Assembly: GCF_947495455.1 (NCBI RefSeq)
Contig: NZ_CANLZC010000001.1
Span: forward strand, 1 to 64,000
Direction of reading: 5' to 3'
DNA: 64,000 bases
Origin: an uncultured Shewanella sp.
GTDB taxonomy: Bacteria > Pseudomonadota > Gammaproteobacteria > Enterobacterales > Shewanellaceae
Each line of letters begins with the position of its first letter. The stretch's first letter is position 1. The notes under the pieces were generated by a model. That model made no database searches. It worked only from the letters and a program-made list of their open reading frames with translations, and had not been told where the DNA came from. Positions 50,901 through 55,456 of this stretch are shown here, piece after piece. Position numbers and translations under genes: made by a program.

Positions 50901-52190
50901 GAGGTGAATATCAGTGTATACCGAGCATCGGGCGGTAGCACGGGGAGTCGCTATTTGGGCATACATGCCAGAGGTGGCACAGAGAGTTATGATACTGTAG
51001 TACGGTATTATGCCAGCACCCGTATGCTTCATTCTGAAACCAATAACCCCTATTTTTGGGGGGGAGATATCAGCACGGGCCAGTGGCGAGTCATGAAAAC
51101 CTATATTATCGGCGCCAATGTAGACCCTGTCACTGTACCTGACACGCAAAATGTCTCCTATATTATTCAGTTAAAAGCCGATACCACCCAAGTGCGCCTG
51201 CGTATGCTCAATTATTCTAATGACGGCACACAAACCACTGATTATTGGGTGAACCCGTCGGTCACTGAAATAGGTAGCGGAGTGATCTCCGCCAATCAAT
51301 TACTGGCCAACGAAGGCTTATTTAATGCGTTAAAAGTGAAATTAGCCGCCTTTGGCGGCTTAACCGCCAATGAAATTCAGGCCGACAGTGCCCTCATTAA
51401 TAAACTACTGGCCAACGAAGGCTTATTTAATAGCCTGCAAGTCCGCTTAGCCGTATTCGGCGGCCTCACAGCCAACAGTATTGCCGCGGGGGCCATCCTT
51501 GGTGAGCACATCAAAGCGGGTGAAAAAATAACGAGTCCCATATTGGAAGGTGGGGAAATTCGTTTAATCGGTAGCACCCACATGGAAGTCACCGCCGCCA
51601 CGCCATTCGGCCCTGACGATCTTATTCAATGGTATGGCCCTAAGCTCATGAGCGGCTCAAACCCGAACTGGAACGCCCTTAAAAAATCTAACGCCATTAA
51701 TTACAAGGACGACAGAGGCAACTGTCACTTTGGTGGCACTTTGTCGTCAGGCACATTGAAAAACGAGGGCACAACCAGCGTTAAAACTCGCTATACAGTG
51801 AACTCATATCCGCTCACTGTGGGGCCGTTTTCCACATCCGGCCGCACTAAATCTGTGGTGTTCTCTTATGACATGTCAGGGGCGGGGCGTTCCAATTCAG
51901 GCAGTGTGACCACCCCAAAACTGGGCTGGCAGTTACAGCGCCGTTTAGGCACTGGCAGTTGGTCAACGCGCACCAGTGGCACCTTTAACGGTACCAGTGG
52001 TTCTACTTATATGCCTGAGTTTAGTCAATACGCGACATCGGAATCATGCAGCGGCTCAACCACTTATACTGACACTAGCTCAAGCACCGAAGACTTTACC
52101 TACAGAATAAAAGTGACCAGCTATGCCCGTCACCACAGCGATACGGACGTCACAAAACAATATTTAACCATCATAGCAATAGAGCAATAA
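44976..52190 (+). CDS. J-like host specificity / tail tip attachment protein with 64-residue repeats
   Basis: 2404 residues. N-terminal third: J-like tail hub (LPLASHECEAVDAIYFNDEL, ASLCNAVRGTFVDPDNHFQP, FGKPIKVVLKETHPDLFDYD), then a fibronectin-III-like part (residues ~485-680). From residue 999 come eight helical repeats of 64 residues (AESYALAKANLAETTAKAHA, DGRVDAEEARAIADATAKA), three before and five after a ~210-residue beta-sandwich insert (48540-49175). The C-terminal region has three LLANEGLFNxLxVxLAxFGG units and a variable Ser/Gly-rich tip. It recognises the host receptor. Strong TTAGGAGGT ribosome site. Confidence 0.88.
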   Translation: MGKVVDALVDGTPLGKLVFDAVGIDAWWEIGVGKYLREAMMPSMPDDFENEAMQQQQMLRSSTEARRSIYGRAMVSGPIVFSEETGNDNEYLHLVLPLASHECEAVDAIYFNDELAFENNVVRAPFVDHARINVHLGNQLSADADLVNECVNWTERHVGRGITYLAVRLKHDQEVFSSGVPNVKAIVRGKPVYDPRKDSTVGGMGSHRWHDSSTWEWSNNWALCVLDFTLFESGIGADISEINLTAYALAANDSDELVEYDDEGNCEARYTCNGTFTQSMTPASILDKLLLAGAGMQTYVSGQYHLYAGVYQGPAVMDITEDDLAGEVSIRSFTPRASLCNAVRGTFVDPDNHFQPTDFPPYESSYYQAQDNGEYIDHDIDLAFTQSIYTAQRLAKLYLELNRAGQQLTLSLNMIGLGLAVGKVVNVNLPRLGINKAYSVVDWAFDFGKPIKVVLKETHPDLFDYDKGSYTARKLTPPLNLPNASNVPTVANLSWEAMGDDANWQGLLSWSAPGGNSSYRYRLEITDTSDRLVYQASPDISQHYVPKLDVGTYTCKVWAVNLFSNRSNVPAELSIGSDAPPPVVGIEVIAGALELVLKPQTAVLIANTTTFELLGSISNDFAGAAYIGSGKEIIWPSLHPNTGYFVWARSKNNYGVSSYFGPRNVQTSSDNTSLVALLGDSFKSYSWFAWADDNQGTGFTTNESQGENKPWMGIATDKETPTASGNWQDYTWSKIQTEIPPVFTPEEETQLDNIMAGRLPDGSDDLLALQAALNNSNLSNNLLNAQQLLNQGISAFELGGETPAGALLKAQTAETNAVNTALETAKGDPLLSNNVTENNVTRIARPQGGTYSLREYNALGAIKITLPVWYSSTMLSFYVDVYDYREGKSFSLYVAGYNYGATPTWKQHTAKIIGDSQSDHAVRFGDDGEKCCIWIGDANSLFYYPKVAVRDVQAGYSSYEITRWQAGWQVSQVSEFDNVQHVVTDNIIGSDMAQLKASAAQAAAESYALAKANLVETTAAAYADGRVDAEEQRAIEDATAKAEAAKQAAINAAALDAAAKAQAAQTAAESYAQAKATLAETTAKAHADGRVDAEEQRAIEDATAKADAAKQAAIDAAALDAEAKAQAAQTAAESYAQAKANLAETTAKAHADGKVDAEEQRAIEDATAKAEAAKAQAIAAAALDATTKADAVYQAALDNPLLSNVAYMRTQADFYMESGLTGYSHGFVGPANELVSIPESDTAQVIKAGQYGGNVLRLTGEQYVFTIGTFPVDTAKRYKVKFTVRQHQDSDQSKIYAGVVTLDANYAFISGGAGTHRYCGISSVIHESDGFCTFEGSITGIGDAHDNFRVGTVYVRLVAIVNYRNGTGIADIDELSFYEMTAQGDLIDIGMETVSGSQAKAQAAQSAAESYALAKANLAEITAKAHADGRVDAEEARAIADATAKAEAAKQAAISTAKDDASAKAETAKIEAQEYALAKAALAETTAKAHADGKVDAEEARAIADATAKADAAKQAAISTAKDDASAKAETAKIEAQEYALAKAALAETTAKAHADGRVDAEEARAIADATAKAEAAKQAAINAAALDAEAKAQVAQSAAESYALAKANLAETTAKAHADGRVDAEEARAIADATAKADAAKQAAIDTAALDAAAKANAAQSAAESYALAKANLAETTAKAHADGKVDAAEQRAIADATAKAEAAKQAAINAAAQDATEKADVAEAAANVNTYHMTKKWTREYRASLTNHDPLLFHDGSSLPTLYPDTSNVKAQYSVTLVTVGTGTVTKTVGVLSWTGSAWQWTLISALGSVSNHPRIIVNGSAAPVVATWHNSTYRISVAMEWDCVSTNLVRAGMVESNAIAAEQLYVNNALIEKLIAENGLFLTLQAQLAMFGGLAAEAIAANAITTEKLHVTARNLVNNFTMTDHCEGWSFANSDLVSVNYLGRSVKGAKIVSSGNTIRYSDYFDIDHNKVYEVNISVYRASGGSTGSRYLGIHARGGTESYDTVVRYYASTRMLHSETNNPYFWGGDISTGQWRVMKTYIIGANVDPVTVPDTQNVSYIIQLKADTTQVRLRMLNYSNDGTQTTDYWVNPSVTEIGSGVISANQLLANEGLFNALKVKLAAFGGLTANEIQADSALINKLLANEGLFNSLQVRLAVFGGLTANSIAAGAILGEHIKAGEKITSPILEGGEIRLIGSTHMEVTAATPFGPDDLIQWYGPKLMSGSNPNWNALKKSNAINYKDDRGNCHFGGTLSSGTLKNEGTTSVKTRYTVNSYPLTVGPFSTSGRTKSVVFSYDMSGAGRSNSGSVTTPKLGWQLQRRLGTGSWSTRTSGTFNGTSGSTYMPEFSQYATSESCSGSTTYTDTSSSTEDFTYRIKVTSYARHHSDTDVTKQYLTIIAIEQ
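47970..48539 (+). repeat. 192-bp coding repeats, first block (three units)
   Basis: Units start at 47970, 48156 and 48348, each about 192 bp and encoding AESYAxAKAxLxETTA then HADGxVDAEEQRAIEDATAK. Similarity between units is high at the DNA level, so unequal recombination can change the number. Confidence 0.9.
49176..50135 (+). repeat. 192-bp coding repeats, second block (five units)
   Basis: Units start at 49176, 49368, 49560, 49752 and 49944, each exactly 192 bp, carrying DAEEARAIADATAK rather than the DAEEQRAIEDATAK of the first block. Units two and three are nearly identical, indicating recent duplication. Confidence 0.9.
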
Positions 52191-52202
52191 AAGGAGAGCA
52201 AC

Positions 52203-52583
52203 ATGGCGCTAAATATGCCCAGCATCGACATGGCCAGCGGAATAACCGTTAATAATCCCTGTTTAGTCATCAGTCAGTTATCAACCAGCAATAATTTGTC
52301 ATTGAGTGAAACCCTAGACAATAGCAATGAGCTGGCGATAGTCGAAGGCGGTGCACACATTTGTACCTTTCAGTTAAGTGTGTTTGTCAGCGAGCAAGCC
52401 ATCGGCGAGGACAGGCCACCCATAGACCAAGTGCGTGACGGCTATAACATTCATATCTATCAAATCAGACTAGAGGATGAGTTATACACAGACATGACCC
52501 CCAGAGAGGCAGCGTATTCTTACCTTAAAACTTTAGACGAGTACAGCACAGCCACAGAAAGCACGGAGATCACCACGATTTAA
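52203..52583 (+). CDS. last tail gene of prophage A, unknown
   Basis: 126 residues. SIDMASGITVNNPCLVISQL, EGGAHICTFQLSVFVSEQAI, then VRDGYNIHIYQIRLEDELYT and a Thr-rich end. It follows the J-like gene with an AAAAGGAGAGCAAC ribosome site and ends in a terminator, so it closes the late tail operon. Probably a tail-tip accessory. A copy of its last 36 codons is repeated at 52987-53094 in the adjacent phage remnant. Confidence 0.6.
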   Translation: MALNMPSIDMASGITVNNPCLVISQLSTSNNLSLSETLDNSNELAIVEGGAHICTFQLSVFVSEQAIGEDRPPIDQVRDGYNIHIYQIRLEDELYTDMTPREAAYSYLKTLDEYSTATESTEITTI

Positions 52584-52648
52584 CTTGTTTAATCACGATT
52601 TGAAGATGATTTAATGACGATTTAAAAAGCCGTTTAACTCACATTAAA
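52579..52648. repeat. TTTAA array, mostly at 11-bp spacing, running into a terminator
   Basis: TTTAA-type pentamers start at 52579, 52588, 52599 (TTTGA), 52610, 52621, 52633 and 52644 (TTAAA), with spacing 9, 11, 11, 11, 12, 11. The last two units form the arms of the terminator. The same block recurs at 53090-53160. Confidence 0.6.
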
Positions 52649-52656
52649 CGGCTTTT
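52625..52656 (+). terminator. terminator of the tail operon
   Basis: AAAAGCCGTTTA (52625-52636) pairs perfectly over 12 bp with TAAACGGCTTTT (52645-52656) around an 8-base loop. A and T flanks make it usable in both directions. Confidence 0.8.
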
Positions 52657-52660
52657 GATG

Positions 52661-52940
52661 GTAAATTGAACAGTGAAAAGATAAGGTGTTTGTATTTTTT
52701 GAAGGTAATTAAAATAAATTTGGTTTATTTTCTCTAAAGGAGAATATTAACCGAGTTCATATTCTCACTACCTTGGTGTATATTCTTTATTTTTGTTTTA
52801 TATCAATGTGTTATTTTACATGGAGGACATAAAGCAACCGCTGAGAATATAAACTATTTTGAGTGTTGTAGAGTAATAAACCTAAGCTATCTAATTGAAT
52901 AGTCAATAAAAAATAAAGATTAACTGTTAAAGTATCAATT
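52661..52940. other. non-coding right-end spacer of prophage A
   Basis: No gene is visible, so no mom-like modification gene is present. GAGAATAT (52740-52747), its inverted copy ATATTCTC (52759-52766) and a third copy (52843-52850) occur, plus an ATATTCT near 52777. The sequence is unrelated to the same position in the C remnant, which has a different repeat set. Confidence 0.5.
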
Positions 52941-52985
52941 CCCAAACCCGCCGATTTATTTTCCCAAACCGCGCGATCAGCTACA
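52939..52985 (-). other. prophage A right end with two transposase-site-like repeats (R1, R2)
   Basis: TTCCCAAACC occurs at 52939 and 52961, 22 bp apart, and the sequence ends CGATCAGCTACA at 52985. Read inward on the minus strand the end is TGTAGCTGATCGCG then GGTTTGGGAA twice. The 22-bp period matches adjacent Mu R1 and R2 sites, and the terminal bases mirror the left end (TGTAACCGATCAC). Confidence 0.75.
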
Positions 52986-52986
52986 G

Positions 52987-53094
52987 GATGAGTTATACAT
53001 AGACATGACCCCCAGAGAGGCGGCGTATTCTTACCTTAAAACCTTAGACGAGTACAGCACAGCCACAGAAAGCACGGAGATAACCACGATTTAA
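52987..53094 (+). pseudogene. 3' fragment of the last tail gene (phage C)
   Basis: The frame reads DELYIDMTPREAAYSYLKTL then DEYSTATESTEITTI and stop, differing from the A gene by one residue (Ile for Thr) and a few silent changes. The 5' part is cut off by the A right end at 52985. Confidence 0.85.
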
Positions 53095-53135
53095 CTTGTT
53101 TAATCACGATTTGAAGATGATTTAATGACGATTTA

Positions 53136-53167
53136 AAAAGCCGTTTAACTCACATTAAACGGCTTTT
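53136..53167 (+). terminator. duplicate of the tail-operon terminator in the C remnant
   Basis: Same 12-bp stem and 8-base loop as at 52625 (arms 53136-53147 and 53156-53167). Confidence 0.75.
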
Positions 53168-53222
53168 GATGGTAAATTAATCAAGGAGGTGTGTTTAAAT
53201 TTATAACAAAGAGAAAAATTTA

Positions 53223-53355
53223 CTTTCTAGTTTAAGTACGCTAACTAGAAAGCTACTTTCTAGTTGGAAGATTTACTTTCTAGTTAGGTAATATAACTAT
53301 AAATCAATAAGATAAAGTCATTAAAACCAATAAGGAGGCAATACTAACTAGAAAG
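53223..53355. repeat. five copies of CTTTCTAGTT in both orientations
   Basis: CTTTCTAGTT lies at 53223, 53256 and 53276, and its reverse complement AACTAGAAAG at 53243 and 53346. Most copies extend to TTTACTTTCTAGTTA. They sit between the terminator and the right-end transposase sites of phage C, the position of the GAGAATAT repeats in prophage A. Candidate binding sites for an unknown protein. Confidence 0.75.
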
Positions 53356-53438
53356 TAAATATAAAGGTTTTTGCTTTAGTATTTATTTTAACTATATGAA
53401 AAAATACAACTTAATTGTTAAACTTAGTAAAAATGAAA

Positions 53439-53486
53439 TTTCCAGAGTTAGCCGTTTTCTTTTCCAAAGTTGGGCGATCCGCTACA
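53439..53486 (-). other. right end of the C remnant (R1, R2)
   Basis: Read inward on the minus strand: TGTAGCGGATCGCCCAAC, then CTTTGGAAAA and, 22 bp further, CTCTGGAAAT. It differs from the A right end at many positions but keeps the terminal TGTAGC, GATCGC and the inner site spacing. Confidence 0.7.
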
Positions 53487-53504
53487 TCATTTCATGCGAA
53501 CTCT

Positions 53505-53690
53505 TGTAACCGACCACATGAAATGAGAAACCGAGAATAAGCGAGATTAGATGAAATTTGCTGAGATTTTCCAGTGTGAATGCGGGTTTGAAGCTGTGAA
53601 GATTAAAATTTCATATTCTTTGTTGAGATCGGATGAAATGAGACAGATTATCCTCATATTGCCAAAGAGATCGGATGAAATGAGATTTAT
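53505..53690 (+). other. prophage B left end with L1-L3-like sites
   Basis: GACCACATGAAATGAGA near 53512, GATCGGATGAAATGAGA at 53627 and 53669. Spacing from the end (about 8, 122, 164 bp) equals that of prophage A. The two left ends differ at only a few bases in this stretch. Confidence 0.75.
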
Positions 53691-53763
53691 TGAAATTAGC
53701 CGAAGTTGTAAGAATAGTTGTTAATGCCATAATTCATTCATGTTTTAAATATGATGTATTTAT

Positions 53764-54327
53764 ATGCCTGAATTATCCAAAACTCAAATCGCATGGAATT
53801 TGATGCTTGAAAGAGATGCTTTTGAAGTCTCTGAGATAGCCAATGAGTCAAGTATGCCATTGGAACAATGCCGCACTTTTATCAATAAACTCGTTAAACA
53901 AGAAGCTGTGGCGATTATCGATGGGTTAGGATTTCATCGGCGACCCTATGTATATCGTGTCGTGGATGCGTCCAAGGCTAGAGTCGGCAAGGGGAATTAT
54001 AATCAAATAACCAATCAATCAGCCCCTGGTCAGCAAACTATTTGGAACGCGATACGTGTTCATCGGCATTTCACCAATTTACAAATCGAATTAACCACAT
54101 CCGCATCGATTAAAAGCATTAATGCTTACTTAAGAAATTTAGAGCGAGCGGGTTATCTCATGAGAAAAAGAGTAAATAAAACAGTAGGTAATGAAAAAAG
54201 GTGCGGACAGCGTGACTATTTTCATTTAAAATCGACTTTTAATACTGGACGAAAAGCGCCGATTTTGCGTCGAGATGTTGGTATGTACGATCAAAATCTT
54301 AATACCTTATTTGAGTTTAAAATCTAA
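53764..54327 (+). CDS. left-end winged-helix-like protein (prophage B)
   Basis: 187 residues, a close copy of the protein at 16726. Differences cluster at GFHRRPY (GWYRRPY in A), the YLRNLERAGYL helix and the C-terminus, which ends LFEFKI here. It points toward the repressor gene with a 23-bp gap. Paralogue of 58499 in the same phage. Function unknown; near-identity between two otherwise heteroimmune phages suggests that it is not the immunity determinant. Confidence 0.65.
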   Translation: MPELSKTQIAWNLMLERDAFEVSEIANESSMPLEQCRTFINKLVKQEAVAIIDGLGFHRRPYVYRVVDASKARVGKGNYNQITNQSAPGQQTIWNAIRVHRHFTNLQIELTTSASIKSINAYLRNLERAGYLMRKRVNKTVGNEKRCGQRDYFHLKSTFNTGRKAPILRRDVGMYDQNLNTLFEFKI

Positions 54328-54350
54328 TGCCATCCAAGTTGGCGCTATAT

Positions 54351-55046
54351 CTAATTTAGATCCTTTCCAATCCAAACGACTTTTCCAATAATATTCAGTA
54401 ATTCTATTTTATCTTTTTCAATTCTTTGTTTTTCATACTCTTTATTGTCACTGATTAAAATAACAGAACCATCAAGCCCTTTTTGTAGACGCTTAGCAAA
54501 AAGGTCATCGTTTATTCTTAACACATAAATACACCCATCTTTAAGTGATGTTTGATTAGTGGCGACTAACAATGAATTGTTAGAATGTATTGTAGGTTCC
54601 ATTGAATCTCCGCTGGCATAGACAACTGCCAGATCAGAGGGTGTTAAATTTCTAAATTGGAGCCAACGTTTTCGGAATGCGAGGTGACGAGTAATACTTT
54701 CATCTTTGCTATAAATGCCATGGCCAGTACTGACTGTCACATTATATACAGGAATATAGGCGTATTCATCACAGTATTCTAATGATTTGTTATTATTGTA
54801 TTTTTCACCTTTTCCCGTTGCGAGCCATTCAAGATTTACTTTACATTCATCTGCAATTCTAACTACTTTGTCAAAAGATGGCTTAGATGTCTTATTTAGC
54901 CACTTTCTGATACCGCCCTCAGATGCATCAATTAATTGACCAAAAGAGCTGATACTTTGATCGCCTATCAGTTCTTTTAGACGTAAATTGAAGTTTTCGA
55001 CTTCTTTTTGTGACGTCGATACCTGCTTTCCAGTTTTTTTATTCAC
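54351..55046 (-). CDS. prophage B repressor, HTH plus S24 domain
   Basis: 231 residues. The HTH region (FGQLIDASEGGIRKWLNKTS, about 34-53) is quite different from that of prophage A. The C-terminal S24 domain is clearly related, with Ser148 (SGDSMEPTI), Lys185 (FAKRLQ) and Thr-Gly at 107-108. Different DNA recognition with a shared C-terminal fold indicates a different immunity specificity. Transcribed leftward from the operator region at 55047-55225. Confidence 0.92.
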   Translation of the reverse strand: MNKKTGKQVSTSQKEVENFNLRLKELIGDQSISSFGQLIDASEGGIRKWLNKTSKPSFDKVVRIADECKVNLEWLATGKGEKYNNNKSLEYCDEYAYIPVYNVTVSTGHGIYSKDESITRHLAFRKRWLQFRNLTPSDLAVVYASGDSMEPTIHSNNSLLVATNQTSLKDGCIYVLRINDDLFAKRLQKGLDGSVILISDNKEYEKQRIEKDKIELLNIIGKVVWIGKDLN

Positions 55047-55182
55047 TTATCTGATTGCCTATTTTACTTTTTTATCAGTTAGTTAGTTTTTAATTATCTT
55101 TTTAGGTTAAATAATCTCAGTCAAAACTTGAAATCCGTCTAATAAGATCGTAACCTTTCCAATAAGACGCGCAAATGGTTAG

Positions 55183-55197
55183 TTGCGCATTGCGTAA
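55183..55197. promoter_or_regulatory. prophage B early operator candidate
   Basis: TTGCGCATTGCGTAA is a near-palindrome just before ner. It shares the half-site TGCGTAA with the A operators but not the other half. GACGCGCAA lies 17 bp upstream as a possible further half-site. The 180-bp repressor-ner gap otherwise has no similarity to that of A. Confidence 0.5.
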
Positions 55198-55225
55198 GTT
55201 ACATATATTAACATGGAATAGTAAA

Positions 55226-55456
55226 ATGAAAATACATGATCCAGATCACATTCATGCAGCTCTCAGGGCGCAAGGCTCAAATAGTCGAAAATGGTCAATA
55301 GAGCATGGATACCACCCAAGGACTGTACTCGATATTATTCAGACCTTTGCGCCTTCTAAAAAGCGAAAACCTAAACGTCCACTATCACGTCAAATCATTG
55401 AAGAATTAAGTAAAACTATAGATTTCGATTTGTTGGGGGAAAGCAATGAATCATAA
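55226..55456 (+). CDS. ner: Ner-like early regulator (prophage B)
   Basis: 76 residues, MKIHDPDHIHAALRAQGSNS, recognition helix GYHPRTVLDIIQ. About half the residues match the A version. I start it at ATG 55226, aligned with A's start; an in-frame upstream ATG would add 17 residues that overlap the operator. The 3' end overlaps the transposase start by 11 bp. The diverged recognition helix fits the diverged operator. Confidence 0.75.
   Translation: MKIHDPDHIHAALRAQGSNSRKWSIEHGYHPRTVLDIIQTFAPSKKRKPKRPLSRQIIEELSKTIDFDLLGESNES

Larger units (their letters stand above)
16467..52985 (+). mobile_element. Mu-like transposable prophage A (Mu-type head, siphovirus-type tail)
   Basis: The left terminus TGTAACCGATCAC and the right terminus (reverse complement TGTAGCTGATCGC) are imperfect inverted repeats ending in TG...CA, as in Mu. 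The 36.5-kb length and the order repressor, ner, A, B, early genes, gemA, mor, lysis, terminase, portal, head, tail fit a complete transposable phage. Five bases before the left end (CTATT) do not match those after the right end (GGATG), so this is not a simple single insertion. The transposase gene is frameshifted. Confidence 0.92.
52986..53486 (+). mobile_element. right-end remnant of a third related transposable phage (C)
   Basis: Immediately after the A terminus the sequence resumes inside a tail gene matching 52475-52583, followed by the same terminator, a unique spacer and another terminus GATCCGCTACA (53486) with 22-bp spaced inner sites (TTTCCAGAGT at 53439, TTTCCAAAGT at 53461). Everything left of the tail gene is missing. 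The first five bases (GGATG) equal the target in the homologous gene, so A's right end looks inserted into phage C. Confidence 0.8.

Noticed and set aside
52661..53440. A mom/com-type DNA modification gene near the right end
   Set aside because: No open frame of useful size exists in either right-end spacer.
16462..53491. CTATT before the A left end and TCATT after the C right end as a 5-bp target duplication
   Set aside because: Only three of five bases agree; a true duplication should match exactly unless mutated, so I do not claim it.
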